Assembly: GCA_963921825.1 (NCBI GenBank)
Contig: OY997589.1
Span: forward strand, 74,322,523 to 74,386,522
DNA from: Erodium maritimum
Taxonomy: Eukaryota > Streptophyta > Magnoliopsida > Geraniales > Geraniaceae
Length of the DNA stretch: 64,000 nucleotides
Reading direction: 5' to 3'
Shown here: positions 33,304-46,410 of the stretch, in pieces
Layout of the letters: each line of letters begins with the position of its first letter
How positions within the stretch are numbered: the first letter of the stretch is position 1
The notes under the pieces: generated by a model
Database searches by the model: none
Told to the model about the DNA's origin: nothing
The model's input: the letters and a program-made list of their open reading frames with translations, nothing else
Position numbers and translations under genes: made by a program

Positions 33304-33895
33304 CTGGTAACCTTGTGGCGGGATCTGGTAACCTTGTGGGTTGAATTGTTGTTGACAGAATTGACCTTGGAAAAATGAAATTACAAAACTTTTATTACAA
33401 AAGTTTTTTAAAAAATGATATTAAAACAAATAAATTTGTTTAATAAATTAAACAACAACAATCAATTACAAAAATGAATTAAAAAATACAATAAATGAAA
33501 GAGTTAACGATAGTTTGAAATTACCTAAGCTCGAACCCGGTTGCATATATGGCGAGAAAGCGGAGTTCTCACCAGGTTCGTTAAAATTTCGTGGAAATCC
33601 TGTGCTAGTTCCTCGGAGGAGAATCCTACATCGTCACCCGCTGATTGTGGACGGGTATCTTCGTCGCCCGACATTTTTCACGAGAATATTGGAAATTAGA
33701 GAGTAGAATTTGGGAATGGAAGAGTGAAATTGGAGAATGGGTGACTGAAAAAAATGGGGTTGAGGTATTTATAAGGTAAATATTGAAGTAGATTAAATAA
33801 TAATAATAAAATTTTGTTACTGTTTCCGACCGTTGGAAAATGGTCGGATTTTTTTCTTCTGTAGGAACATGTGGCAGGCGGGGATTGGAGGGCGG

Positions 33896-34010
33896 CCGGA
33901 TGCGGGACTCGGGCCTCGGCCTGTCTCGCGGTTGTGGGACGTGGGACGGGGGCCTCGGCCCGGCCCGCGGTTGTGGGACGTGCGACGCTGGCCTCGGCCC
34001 TGCCCGCGCC
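33896..34010 (+). repeat. GC-rich subterminal repeats of the Harbinger element
   Basis: About three degenerate units of 35-40 bp built on GCCTCGGCCC and GCGGTTGTGGGACGTG lie just inside the right terminus. In transposons such subterminal repeats often serve as transposase or accessory-protein binding sites. That role is inferred. Confidence 0.7.
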
Positions 34011-34329
34011 ACTATACATGTTCTTAGTGACCACTTTAGGTAGATCCACGATCATTCAGGCAATTATTATTGGCCACATATCGAGCTGGATTTGGTTACT
34101 TTTATTATTATATTCTTATTTTCTATAGGTGTTTTTCAGTTTCTATTTGGATTCAAAAACTTGTTTGTGCTTCGCATATTTTAAAAAATTAGTCGTAGAA
34201 CTGTTTATCCGTTGATGTCGAGATGGACACTACTCTTATTGTTTGAAATAATAATATTTGTTTCTTTCCCTTAAAACAAAAACGGGTGGATCTAATATTA
34301 AGTCAAAGAGTGATGCAAGTTAATATGCA

Positions 34330-35130
34330 CTTGATATGAACAGGTAGGGTCATATCATGTCAAACGTGTTATATTTAAATTGTGTCCTACGGTTATTAAA
34401 CTTTGTCGTGTGTAGTTAAATGTGTTGTATTGATGCCGATTTAACATAAAGTAACGTGAGAAACAAGAACGGTTAATTATAAAATAGGACTTATATCTAC
34501 TTTTTTGACATTGACTAGTATAACAGAATGATTAATGTAATTAATAGATGAATGTACACAACATCAAGAGACTTGGATATAATAAAAGTGTACAGCAAAA
34601 GGATTGATGGAGGTAGTCCAGACGTAAAATGAACATCTTTAGAATGTGGACTTAGTGAAAAGCTTGGCTGAGTTTCGTTTTTGACTTTGTGGCCACCACA
34701 CGCACCTGCGACAAAAAGATCCTTGCAGTGGCTAAATAGTAAATAGGATGGTAGCTGGTTTATGGATCCTTTGTCTGATTGATGATGATGGTTGACTCGG
34801 GTATGGATATGGCTCTCAACTTTTAAATCAACTGTAAGTGAGATATTAGTGCAAAAATAAACTGTAAATCAAGTGTTTTTCAACTATTCTAGACTGGCCT
34901 TCGTTTTCATACATACCCCCATGAATTTTTTTTGATAAAATTAATACCATGTTATTGAAATATTCAGTGATTGTCAGCGCGACAATGTCGATAATTCTGT
35001 TAAATAATAAAGTCGACAGACTCTTACAATGATTAGAATCTTAAATATGTTAACCATTTGTTTTTTAATCAAATAGAATCACATAATCCTTATACAATCC
35101 TAAATTAACACCGAATTAAAACCCCAAATC
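34330..35130. other. Intergenic, nothing recognised
   Basis: AT-rich sequence between two retroposons. It has no open frame above 60 codons with any recognisable content and no visible repeat termini. Confidence 0.5.
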
Positions 35131-37839
35131 ATCTTTAAAATGCCCGTAACTCAACTTGGGGAAATTCATGTCCTCTCTTTGCTCTGCTAGGGTTTCTAGA
35201 CCACTGGCAGGGGCGGCAGCTACTCCCCGACGGCGCCGACCTATCTCCCGGGCTCAATCCGGTCATCTCTCGTCTCCATGGTGTAGTACCACTCCTTCCT
35301 CTTCACGACTTCTCCACCAGATCTCCCCAAACGACCAACCTCCACCAGCAAATCCCCAATTCCCGCTCCCTCTGGTAATAACTCCGAGTCCTTCAAGGAG
35401 TTCCTCCCCATCCGATTCTCTAATTCAGTCACGGAACATACCACAAGTATCGAGCCATTCGCTGAATCCTCCGTCGCCGCTTTTGCAACAGCCACCAACG
35501 CGCGCTCCTCCCTGGCCGCCTCTACAACCGCCAGTGAAGTCGCCATCAATGAATCCGCCTCTGTGGCCTCCACCGAGGCCTTTTTCTCGGTCTCTATTCC
35601 AATTATGGGGTAAGCTGATCATCAGGATGCTGTCTGTTTCCCATGACCTTGCTCTGGATGTCTTGTCGGGTGGCGCGTTTCAGTGGTTGTCGTCTGCTTC
35701 TCCAACGCAGACGAGGCTTTTTTCTCGATCTCTATCCCAGTTCTGGGGTACGATGACCATCTGGTTTCGTTTTAGTATCTGGTTTCACTTTATTATCCCT
35801 ATGTTGTTCTTTATTGCAAGGATGCTGATTCGAGAGCGAAGGTTCAAGGCTTCTACCTACGGATTCAAGGAATCTTTCGAGAAGGGATCCCTGAATTACA
35901 TCTATTATCGTCGGTCTGACGTCCACAGCTTCGGTGCTACAGCAGAAGAAACGTGTCGTCTTCGGGGGACCCAGCGGTATACATGCCCTACCTTTAGCAG
36001 TGTTCGTTAGTACATCTACCATGGTTGCTCCGACACCCACATGTTCGGTTTTACAGTAGAAGAAACGTGTTGCCCTTGGGTGACCCTACGTGTAATAACC
36101 ACTTCCGATCAACGCCAGTCAAACCTGCGAAAAACAGGAAAATTTAAAAATTTTAAGACATACACTTAACTTAACCTAATTTGACCCTGAGGGTCTTACC
36201 GGACTTAAGATGACCCTAGTTTCGACCAAAATGAGTTCCGGGGGACTCAGGGCAACTTTCTGATCAATTTGGGAAAAGTTGACTTTTCGTTGGAAAAGTC
36301 AATTGAGCGACGTTTTGGTCCATTCGAGGACCGTTTTGGATCCAAAAAGCTTAGCCGTCATCGCAGCGGTCTTAGTTGAGCCGTTTCCTTCTGGCCCGTC
36401 AAGTTTCGTAATTTTTTGGGAAAAAGTGCCCGTTCGGGGCCCGAAACGTCTGATTTTCGCGAATCTGATTGGAAAATATCTGGTAGATATTTTCCAAAAG
36501 GTGTGGGACCCACCTTGCCACTTGTCCAACAAGTGGTGGTGTTAGTTTTGGGGGGGGGGGAAATGAAGAGAGATATAGAGAGGGGGGGGGGGTCGGCCAT
36601 AAATCAAAAAAAGAGAGAAAAATAGAAAAAGAAGAAGAAAGGGTTTAGAGAGAGAAGGAGAAGAAGAGGAGAGGGAGTTAGGGTTGTGAAGCCACTATTC
36701 ACGTCATCCATCCATTGGATCGTCTCAAGGCTAGGAGAAATCGATCTCCCCTCGTCCTCCTCTACGGTATACACCAAACCGATTCTCGTTTTGTTTATTT
36801 TGGAAAGCTAGGGTTTTGTTAAAATGAATGATTTAGGGTTGTATGGAGGTTGGGGAGGTGTTGGAGACGTTTTATAGGTGTTTGGAGGTGAGATTGCACG
36901 TTTTCCGGTGACCGGAAGCTCGGGATGAGCTCCGGCCACCGTGGGTGGTGGCCGGCCGGCCATGGGGTGGCTGGCCGGAGCTGGAACCAGCCACCACCAT
37001 GGTGGCCGAGCCCCACTTTGAACCCTAGGGTCCACGGCCAAGTGGGTCGGGTGGGGCCCACATGCTCGGGTGCTCGGTTTTAGTGCTCGGGTGCTCGGGT
37101 TTAGTGCTCGGGTGGTTTAAAACGTTCCTCGGACCATTTATCCTAAACCGAATCGAAATTTGGATTTAAATTGGAAAAAGTTGTATTTAACGGGTTTTAG
37201 AAACTTTAAACGTTAATTAATTGACTCGGAAGTCGGAATTCGATTCCGTCAAGTGCATTGGGGTCCTTGAATTATTCTAAGACCGTAGAAACAAAAACGG
37301 GAATTTTTGGAGCCCCGGAAGGGCATTTACAAAACCCGGGCAGATTCGCCATGTCGGGCGAATCGGGCCTTTACGGGTCCTTTATCGACAATGTCGAGTA
37401 ATTGGGAAGTTTGGGAGTGATCGACATTTCTGGGGTTGCGTTTGGGCGTTAAGTTTGTTAATTTCCGGTTTATTTCCTGCAAGTTTAAAGTGCATTAAAA
37501 ATTGTGTTCTTTTAGATCGTGCTGCGGACCGAGGCAAGGGGAAGCTCGGCGAGTGACTGGGATCACGTCGAGGCTTAGTGGAGCACTTTTGGAGTTATAA
37601 CAAGGTAGGGAAAAGTAGCCGGATCTCGGCCCTGATTAGGGAAAGTTAACAGTAGAATTGCATGTGACACCGGGGTGTCGTGGGTTGAGTAGGTTATCGA
37701 ATATTAGAAAAGCATGATACGGGAACGTAGCGTTTATGAGAAAAGCATGTGACACTTAGTAGTGTCGTAGGAACATAGAACTTAGCGATATTAGAATTAC
37801 TGGAGGCATATGACCATGCCCGGAGGTTGACTGCTTAAT

Positions 37840-38090
37840 TTATGTCTTGGGTGGCCATGAGAGCCCGTGTATTGTTGTTGGATTCTTGGGTGGCCATGAG
37901 AGCCCGTGTATTGTTGTTGGTGTCTTGGGTGGCCTTGAGAGCCCGTGTTTTACTGTTGGGATGTCTTGGGAGGCCATGAGTGCTCGTGGGGTCGTTGAGC
38001 CCGTGAGTTACAGTTGGTGTGTCTTGGGAGGCCATGAGGGCCCGTGGGGTTGTTGAACCCGAGTCCTTACCGTTGGAGTCTTGAGTGGCC
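37840..38090 (+). repeat. Tandem repeats in solo LTR, set 1
   Basis: About six degenerate units of roughly 40-65 bp are built on TTGGGTGGCCATGAGAGCCCGTG, followed by a GTTGTTG-type spacer. This is a minisatellite within the LTR; the LTR copy at 58.4-62.2 kb has a different set in this area. Confidence 0.8.
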
Positions 38091-38204
38091 ATGAGTGCCT
38101 GTGGAGTGTTGAAATGGTCTTGTTACTGTTTGTTGAGCTTTGCTTGTGATTGTGATTGTGTTTGCCCGGGGTTAGTAACCCGATTTCGTGTCGGGGAGTG
38201 GTGT

Positions 38205-38460
38205 GGATTTTGGCAGGTTACGAGAATTCTTTGGCTGGCCTGACCAAATTCGAGTCTCGACAGGTTATGAGCATTCTTTGGCTAGCCTGTTCCGTGTCCG
38301 GATCTCGAAAGGTTATGAGCATTCTTTGGCTAGCCTGATCCGTGACCGGGTCTCGGCAGGTTACGAGCATTCTTTGGCTGACATGATCCGTGTTCGAGTC
38401 TCGGCAGGTTGTGAGCATTCTTTGGCTAGCCTGATCCGTGTTCGTATCTTTGGAGGAGGT
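38205..38460 (+). repeat. Tandem repeats in solo LTR, set 2
   Basis: About five units of roughly 47 bp are built on GGTTATGAGCATTCTTTGG followed by CTAGCCTGATCCGTGTCCG and TCTCG. Units differ by a few bases. They lie close to the first set and are non-coding although they stay open in one frame. Confidence 0.85.
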
Positions 38461-39133
38461 CATAAATGGTTGTGTCGGGTTTACATTATGAGTTTGAGGT
38501 TGAGTCTGTTGTGGAAGGTAATGGGTTGTGGGTCAGTTGAGTACTTGAGTTGGGGATTGTAGTCCCGGTGTTGGGTTTGGTTTTGGTGTTACTGGCTTTA
38601 TCTACTAATTATGCCATAGTCAGTCTGTTATCCGTGGTGGTGAGCGAACGCTCACCCCTAGCTGCTTTTCCTACAAGTACTGATCACCGGACGGACTAGG
38701 TGAGCTCTTGAAGCTTGTGGAGCTAGGAGCGGAGTCCGGTCTTTACTTTTTGAGTCTAGTGACGGATACTTGTACCTTGTCCATTTGTTGGGACGTTTTT
38801 GTATTGTAAATATTATTTTTGATAACTAAATGGTAATTTCAAAGTATTTAGTGAAAACAGGTTTCAAGTGTTTTATGTTTTTAAATGTTCGCGTCCCGAG
38901 TTCGGTTACTGAAATTGGGGCGTGACACTACGGTCCACAGACCGTACCTTAAGCAGTGGTGTTATTCAGTACCCTTTAATTTCTGTTTGCCTTAGTGGCC
39001 CCTTAAAAAAAAACGTCCTATACGTTAATGTTAGTTTAAGAGGTATTGTGTTTGTCCCGTCAGAAGCATGTACTAGCTCTCTTTAATAGAATACGAATTG
39101 CAATTGTACTCAAACAAAATCTTTAAAATGCCC

Positions 39134-41152
39134 ATAATTGATCAATTACACATATCAAAACCCTATGATCCGTACATTACTTAAGTACAATTCCTTAAAC
39201 CAATAAGTTTTTATTACAACTAAGTGGCGGTACCATGCGGTACTTGGTGTGAGAACACACATATGACATCTGCTTCAAAGATACCATATTTGATGCTTGA
39301 TGGTTGTGTGCAGGAAAATGTTGAGGTTGTGATAGTAAGCCATATTTTGATGTATACCCTCATAAGAAACACCCTTTTAATGTATCGTATAGCGTTAGCA
39401 ATGAATAAGAAAACTGGCTGGTATTGGATCAATGTAGAATATTGTAAGTAAGTTAGATCATTAGTTCATTCAGCTGATTTGATGCTGCATTAGGTCACTG
39501 TGGTGCAATAATGCGTAGGGAAATCTGTTTGGTTGCAAGAATGCGAAACATCGCAGAAAAGAGAAACATTGATCCAATTCCATTATGCGTTATTTTTTGT
39601 ATTCAAGTTTATAAAATTCGTACAAGTCCTGTATTATGGGTTCACCGATTTGGGGGTCACCGAAACATCGCAGAGAAGAGAAACATGACGTACGCCGTGA
39701 CCATTGTGTTGCATTGCTCCGGTGCTCTAAGGACGATCTCGTCGCCTAGGGTGATGGCGGCGAGCTTCGCCCCGTCGTTGACGTGGTTCCAATATAAACT
39801 TCAGGTCTACGCCGGTGAGCAGAAAAGATACAACCACCAGAGAGACGGAGGCTGCCAAGATCACGATCATGATGCTGGTGTCAACCTGGGCGGAGTCCAC
39901 GACGGGGTTGCAGATCGTGCTCTTCGTGGTGCGATGGAGATGGTGATCAGCGTCCATGAAGGCCGAAGCTTGGAGATGGCGATGCGGGTGGAAGCTGCAC
40001 GCTGTGGTGAAGGTACAAGATGTAGTAGAGACCGGTGATGAAGACCGGTGGTAGAGGTTGCAGGGTGTTTTGGAGATTAGAGAGATAGAGATCGAGGAGG
40101 TGGGCGGCAAAGTGGGTGAACCTAGAAAGGGTAGTTGTGCACCCCGAAGGGTATTTAGAGTGATGTTCCTCTTTTTAATGAGATAGTTGTGTAGGGTGAT
40201 AATCTTTTTATTTATGAATTTTCAAAAGACTATTAATGAAATCTATTACTATGTTAAAAAAAATTACCAATAACCAATTTCTTAATTGATATAAAAAAAA
40301 TTCTCACTACAACGAACCCTCTCTTTTTTTTTTCTCCGGCAAAGTTTTCTGCGTCGTGGCTAATTTTTTTTTTCTCCGGCAAAGTTTCTCCGCCATGGCT
40401 AAGCGTTGTTTTCTTCCTTCCAACACCTCATGCGTCGTCTTGCCCTTCGTCGCTGACAAATCTAGAACTCAGATATGACGCAGAGTGTCAAAACCGCTCA
40501 GAGTCAGGGACTTCAGCTTCTCTACAGACTACAGGCAGCCAATTGCCCGCTAAACTCCACACCAAGTCATACAGTGATAACGCTAATTAGAATTGACAGC
40601 GCCAGCCACGTTTGGCATAGGTGTCACTCTTAACACTTCATTTACAGAAAAACAATCGTGTCAGCGTGTTATGCACTCAGAAAAGTACTACCTGAATTTT
40701 TATCATCCAAAATCAATCGAATGTCACTTCAGAACAGAATTTTCGAAATGCTTTCTAGGTAGAAAAAGCAACGAGGTCGAATCATACACAAATATCCACT
40801 CATCTATGTTCTACTCTATTCTACATGGATTTCCTCCTAGAGATAACTTATTCCAAAATGTACACCTGGGATTTTATTTCAGTACTCTAATACACACAAG
40901 TATTCTTCACACAAGTTTACTCTTACAGCACCAGAGACCAGACAAAAGACCCTTAAATTCACATATACTGCCCATCATTACGAAAATCTATAATGCCGTG
41001 GAACGGGGAGGCAAGTGGATGAATTTTGGCCAAAGCATGAACAAGTACACCTTGCACGCCTTCTCAGTGAGTTTGGATATGATACACCGAAAAATCTTCC
41101 TTAATCCAAAGAAAAAGCTCCATTGCAATACCTATGAAAACATAAAAGAAAG
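39134..41152. other. Intergenic and CCZ1 3' flank, unassigned
   Basis: No gene can be named. A 24-bp phrase CGAAACATCGCAGARAAGAG occurs at 39543 and again near 39662. On the minus strand at 39727-40110 a 127-codon frame has one strong hydrophobic segment (IMIVILAASVSLVVVSFLL) after a polar N-terminus; it may be a gene scrap but matches nothing I know. Near 40325-40405 a T-run plus CTCCGGCAAAGTTT unit of about 45 bp is duplicated in tandem. The last 500 bp are probably the CCZ1 3' UTR and flank. Confidence 0.35.
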
Positions 41153-44100
41153 TCAGTGTTCATAGAATTCTGACAATATTTCCTCAATAAGTTGTGGCAA
41201 ATCAACTATGTTAAATAAACTAGGAATGACATGATATGAATCACAATGGCTCGGCTTAGATTTGTGGCCCAATTTCAAATACCTGTTGCTAAACTTTTCA
41301 ACAGAATCTGAGGCATAGAGGAGAGTTCCATCAGCTTTCTCTAGAACCATATACAACTCCTTCCCTCTTGTAGTTCGACCAATAATCCAAGCGTTATTCT
41401 TTGCTCTAATACATATTTCTAAATCCTTATCAAGACCCGCATTATCATATTTTGCTCTACTTTTTTCCAAGTCAACCTCTTCTCTGATGCTACTAAGCAC
41501 CACCAAGGACTCCTGCACCACAAAAACAGAGATAAAAAATGACCCTGGCCTCCAAGTCTGGTTTAATACATCTCCTTTCCCACCCTCAACTGCCCTTAAG
41601 TACGCACTCTTCTCAATCAGCTACCTTATGTTTAAAAAGTTTTTACAGCCACCATGTTAGTTGCGAATGGTGCATACTTAGCGGAAGCTGAGTGAGATTT
41701 TCCCTAGATAACAATCAAAAACGACAAAAGCATGATATCATGAAGTTAAACTTGAAATATCCACTTAACCTTTTTCAGGGTTGTAACTTTTCCTGGTGGG
41801 GTAGCTCTGGATATATTTCTGTCACCATCCACTAACAAATAACGATACCCAGCAACATGATAAGCATTCTCACCACCCCATCCTTTTGAAAGTTTCTCTT
41901 CTACTTTCAATATTTTTAGTGATGCCTGATGCATAACAGAAATCAAATTAATCGAACATCTAACAAACATGATATCTGTAAGATTCAAATTCAATTTATC
42001 ACAAGGATGATGCAGATCTCAAAGGAATCGCAATTTATGGTCATGTATTAAGTTTCCATAGCTGGTCTCTCACAATCCAGGTACTGCTTCAAAAAGGGGG
42101 AAACAATAATCATATAAAGAACTTACATTTTCAAGAATTTGCTGCTTCACCACAGCAACACCTTGCTCCCCGTTAAGAATGGAAGAAACAGGGAAGAGAA
42201 GGAGTAAGGTAAGGTTTTTATGCTGGTAAGCACAAAGATACATTCTCTCCAGTGTCTGCATGAGTAGAACTGTTGGGGTGGTAGAAATCAAGCTACCAAC
42301 CTCTGTACCCCAAATATCAGAGATGAGGAAACCATCTGTCCCTTTGGACCACTTGTTTTGCTGCAAAGACCTTGTGACATGATATCTGTTATCCCCAACA
42401 GGAGAAGTATCACGTGAGCGATGTAATGGGTCTGGACCAGAACTGGAGGGGGCCAAGGTAGACGCTGTGGAACCCTGAGACACAGTACTTCCTTTTCGTA
42501 AATAGGACCAGGAACTTGCTCCAGAAGATAGAGCGAGAGGGCTCAACCTTTGGACAGCATATGTGAACAAGTTTATGGTGTCATCCTGAAAGGTTATTAT
42601 GATTGTTAGCACAACACAAGAAATGTCGCCAACAGAAATGCCATTGCATCCTTAATACCTCTTAAATTTCAAGAAGAATAAGAAGCACATTTGTTAAAAT
42701 TTGTATACCATCAAGATCGAGTAAATATGGAGACCAAAAAAACATACAGGAGATAGTGTAGTAGACACCAGTAGGTCCTGAAATAAGACAAGCGAGTAGC
42801 ATGATGTGCTCCCAGCACATGCTTCCAGAACCCTGACAAGTGACTGCCAAAACCAGTTGGGACATTACAAATATGCACAACAGGAAACTAGATAAGGTTC
42901 TATTCATACACACAAGCTTTACTTCTTAAATCATAATGATTATTTCTAGTTTATATCAAATACAAACAATCCCTTCTTTCAGACTCTAGTTCAACTGTAA
43001 AAGAGAGAGAGAGAAACGATGCCCTAGGGGATTATAAAACCAGACTATAATGTAATTTACTGTCAGATGATCAGATCACATTGATAAGACATTTTTTAGA
43101 CCAAACTATTAAATAACATAAGTATATAAATCCAATTCCTCCCATCCAGAAGAGCAATCATCATATTGCTTCTGATGGATTGACTTTCAACAGATGGGCT
43201 TCTCTTAGAATTTTTTTTCTAGTGGTACACAAGAAAACAGTGTTAAGGAAATGGACTAGTTGAGATTAGACTCCACCTAAGGCATTTTCCAAGTTCCAAC
43301 AAATGATGAACACAAATGAGTATTTGATGCACATCAATGAGTACTGAAAAACAAACCTGAACTTCAATTGCAGCCTCTCGTCCTACAGTCAGCATCTGAA
43401 CAGTTCCACGTTCCTTCAAAGAATCACGAAATGATGGTAAATGGAGTCTCTTCGCGACAAGAAAATCTGCCCCAAAAAGAAAAGTTACAAGTAAGGTGTA
43501 AGGATACAGCAACTTCAGCATTATGTGGGAGGCACAAATTCAATGGAGGCCATTCGATACAGCAACTTCAACATTACCCCAGCAGCAATTATCCAAGGGA
43601 GACCGCTTTTGATATGCTGACAATTAGTGACTTACAATGAAATATTTTGAACCAAAAGACAATAGTAAGAAAAGATGGTGTGTATCATAGTTAACATATA
43701 ATATTCATGACGACTTACCACTGAGATAATCCATGATGAAGGAGTACAAATGAGACCGGATGAGGCCTCCACTAGGTTCTTTCTCAAGCAACGATCTTAT
43801 AGATCCATGAAACATTACAAAGAGTGAGTGAACTTCTTTAAGAACCTTCCGTAATGCATCGATCCGCCATATGGCTTCTGTCTCCTTACTTTTCTCTACT
43901 ACCTACAACAGGTAGAGTGTGAAAATAACTACTCAGAATAGTCATCATTAAAGTTCTCTTTTCTATTTGTTTTTTGTTGATGAATAAACATGAGAACACA
44001 ACCTTAGCACAACGAAAACAACCTACGGTGGCATTCAAAAGCCTGTTTGAGCAGCCTTAAATGCACTGTGACCACATATTATATTGCAGGAATAGTTATG

Positions 44101-45618
44101 AAAGATGTGAACATTAATGATTCTCTTCCTATAATCTACAGTGTAACAAAGACAAGTCACCCTAACACAGGCCTAAGTTGGATCCTGGAATTCCCACTCC
44201 CATACATGCATGCACTTCAAGTTATCATGCACTAAAGCCTCGTACGAGATGCTGACAGTGTACTGTAAATGTTGGCATTTCAGCAGAAGTATTCTCTTGA
44301 AGGAAAAATCAAAATCCAAGCAGTACAAGGTAACACTATTTTTTTTTGCATGTAGTGCACAGTTATCTAGCAGGTTTAATAACTGCAGGAAATAAATGCT
44401 TTGATAGTACATTCAAGTTTGAATGAGCTCATGAGAAACTAAAAGGAGAACTGTTCATTAGTAATTTTTTGGAAGAGGGGATAACCACAAAGTAAATGCC
44501 CTTAAGATAAACACATCTATAATTGAAGAAAATCTCAGTAAGGTAAGGAAAAGTATTCAAACACTCCAAAAGCCAGAAATAAGTAAATACACATCGCCAC
44601 CAATTATATTATATGATATGCATAGAATTGAACTATTCGGTATAACAAGAAATTGTAGCCAAGTTTTGAAAAGATAACTCACCATCACCATCCATATATC
44701 AGGCTCTGGCTCATAAAAAACATGAGAGTGCCTCTCTGCTTCTATAACCTCACAAGGAGCCTCAGGAGAAAAAAGTCTGCACCCAGAAAAATGTTTATAA
44801 CTTCAACCATCCATCAAGAACAGAAATGCAAACATACGCCAAACAAAATGGGTCCAGTAAAGCAACTGATGTTTTTTCCACAAATGACAATAACTAAACT
44901 GAAAAGCCAAAAATATACCCCAGACATTCTTAGGAACACAAGTTGAATAGACTACATAGGATGAACCAACAGCAAAAAAAAAATGCCCTTGGTGTGCTAC
45001 AAGTGATGTACAAACCAAAATTTTAAATATGCCGACACAACGATGGAAGTTAGACAAAGAGATTGCATCATATTACCATTGTTCTTTCTGAACACTCACA
45101 TGTCCTGTAGAAAGAGACTATACCACCCATGAAACATGTTGTGACAAATAAAGAGAGATTGTACTTTCTAGAGATCTAGAAAAAACAGCTTCAGTCATAC
45201 TTCTAATAACAAGTTCAACTTATGAACACTATGCGGCTGTGAATATTGTGGGTAAAAGAAGTCCACAAGGAAAAAAAAACATTTCTAGGTATCTAAAACT
45301 CCACACTTAAAATCAAATAAATTGGTTGCCACTCTCAGTCTCTCTACATCATTACAAGCCTTATTCAACAAGTAAAATAAAAATCTACTAAATGTTATTT
45401 TGTATATTCCCAAACACCAAAATAGCTACTTACCTTGTAAATGTGATAAGTCCTTCACTAAGCCCTATCACGGAAAGTTGGGTTGAAAAAGGTAAATCAG
45501 CAGGATAGAAAAACAGAATCTTGTCAAGCTCCTGACCTTCATGCTGTCCTCTTTTCAAATCAAATATACAAAATTGGAAGGCATCATTGGCAGCAGTGGT
45601 AGCAGATGACAACCCCAT
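41153..45618 (-). CDS. Vacuolar fusion protein CCZ1
   Basis: CCZ1 pairs with MON1 to form the guanine-nucleotide exchange factor that activates Rab7 (RABG3) on late endosomes, allowing fusion with the vacuole. Eight coding exons join in phase on the minus strand: 45618-45434, 44776-44683, 43902-43719, 43466-43357, 42843-42748, 42585-42127, 41925-41770 and 41512-41153. They give 547 aa. The start MGLSSATTAANDAFQFCIFDL and the longin-type N-terminus (EGQELDKILFFYPADLPFS, TQLSVIGLSEGLITFTR, then ERHSHVFYEPEPDIWMVM) are diagnostic. The Ser-rich middle lies in the 459-nt exon; the C-terminal part includes GYRYLLVDGDRNISRATP and ends LPQLIEEILSEFYEH. A 5' leader exon lies at about 46275-46400. No break was seen, so it looks functional. 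Its upstream region was remodelled by a duplication. Confidence 0.94.
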
Positions 45619-46274
45619 AATTTCTCTTACTTCATAAACCTTCAAGCTATGGTGCGGTTGCTGTGTCCAACCAGCATTTGGTTACCGGAGAGAAGTCTGT
45701 ACAAAGGCATAAAATTTTAAATTCTTAATGTACCATTGGATACCCTAATCAGGTAAATATCAGTTTAGTTTTTCTCATGTATAAAGATTTTTAGGCTAAC
45801 ATTGCTATCAAGTTATTGGGTATTAAATTTTTAGCCACAGAGAAGCATTATTTCAGAATTGATGTAATTGGAATTATGTTATTAATTAGAACAAACAAAT
45901 GGAAAGATAGGTAGCTTGTAAGATCAAAATGGGAAGGACAAGTAATTCTAGAAATTACATACAAATTTGAATATAGATTTACAAAGAGATAGAAGACAAC
46001 AAGTAAATGAGTAGTAACCCAGATGAAGCCTCTTCAATTCAGGTCCCCATAACCATTCCTCACCCATTTTCACCTCAGAAGAACGAAAATATGATGTCGA
46101 ATTATCACCAGAAACTCTTCATGAGTCCAAAAACATTCACGTCAAAATATTCCAGATTCAAGAGCAACAGAGAATCTCATGCAAATTGAACTACACGAAA
46201 TTGCTAGTAAAGAAACAAATCATGAAAATTAACAGCTAGATTACAGAAACTGAAGAAATGAGGAAAATCGTACC

Positions 46275-46400
46275 TAACTGAATCTGGTGTGATCTGGAGA
46301 GCGTGAAGGATTCCAGTCCATAGCCAATTTTTCGCATCCGGTGAGTGAAGAAGAAGAACCCTAGATCGAATTCGATTAAGGTGTTGCAATTGTAGTTGTT
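46275..46400 (-). other. Putative CCZ1 5' UTR exon
   Basis: On the minus strand a donor GTACGATT follows ...GATTCAGTTAG at 46275, and an acceptor TTTGTACAG precedes the exon with the CCZ1 start codon (near 45707). This fits a non-coding first exon and an intron of about 570 bp in the leader. The 61-codon frame inside it is not conserved in the CCZ1 proteins I know. The transcription start is probably near 46400, right beside the duplicated segment. Confidence 0.5.
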
Positions 46401-46410
46401 AGGTTGGGCC

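Larger units (their letters stand above)
31802..34023. mobile_element. PIF/Harbinger element carrying only the Myb/SANT gene
   Basis: The 2222-bp element has 15-bp terminal inverted repeats, AAGCATGTACAATGG at the left and CCACTATACATGTTC at the right (11 of 15 positions agree when inverted), and exact TTA duplications at 31799-31801 and 34024-34026. This is the classic PIF/Harbinger signature. Subterminal GGCTCAC-type repeats are present at the left and GC-rich repeats at the right. Only the second Harbinger gene (Myb/SANT, minus strand) is present, so the element could move only with transposase from elsewhere. Confidence 0.9.
31281..34309 (+). mobile_element. LINE-like retroposon F, split by a Harbinger element
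   Basis: The flanks share GTGATGCAAG(G/T)TAATATGCA (31261-31280 and 34310-34329), a 20-bp target duplication with one mismatch. The 5' part has CTAGGGTTAAG and CAACCCTAGCCGCC, the kind of leader seen in the other retroposons. The 3' part (after 34027) is T-rich and ends with CCCTTAAAACAAAAAC. A 2.2-kb PIF/Harbinger element sits in the middle, leaving about 0.8 kb of retroposon with no coding domain. Confidence 0.65.
36091..38927 (+). mobile_element. Solo LTR (long-LTR retrotransposon)
   Basis: A 2837-bp solo LTR starts TGTAATAACC and ends GGGGCGTGACA. An exact 5-bp target duplication, CTACG, flanks it (36086-36090 and 38928-38932). It lacks internal retroviral genes, so it is the product of LTR-LTR recombination. 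The long, tandem-repeat-bearing LTR suggests Ty3/Gypsy, not proven. A related but diverged LTR lies at 58433-62245 in the opposite orientation. As a solo LTR it looks whole. Confidence 0.85.
35146..39118 (+). mobile_element. LINE-like retroposon C, split by a solo LTR
   Basis: The 15-bp duplication ATCTTTAAAATGCCC lies at 35131-35145 and 39119-39133. The leader has CTAGGGTTTCTAG and a C-rich stretch, and the tail ends after CTCTCTTTAATAGAATACG. About 1.1 kb remains when the 2.8-kb LTR inside it is removed. Two internal repeats are visible: TTTTTCTCGRTCTCTATYCC at 35580 and 35720, and TACAGNAGAAGAAACGTGT at 35940 and 36050. The 284-codon frame across the leader has no domain and is Pro/Ser-rich through C-richness, so I do not call it a gene. 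Confidence 0.7.

Noticed and set aside
35156-36010. 284-codon plus-strand frame
   Set aside because: It lies in the C-rich leader of retroposon C, starts near its 5' target repeat, is low-complexity Pro/Ser and has no domain. The frame is open because of composition.
37840-38460. Regularly spaced direct repeats resembling a CRISPR array
   Set aside because: Units are degenerate, spacers are not unique, and they lie inside a plant LTR. They are minisatellites.
46204-46389. N-terminal extension of CCZ1 from the upstream frame
   Set aside because: A donor site interrupts it, the family start MGLSS lies in the next exon, and the upstream residues match no CCZ1 protein I know.
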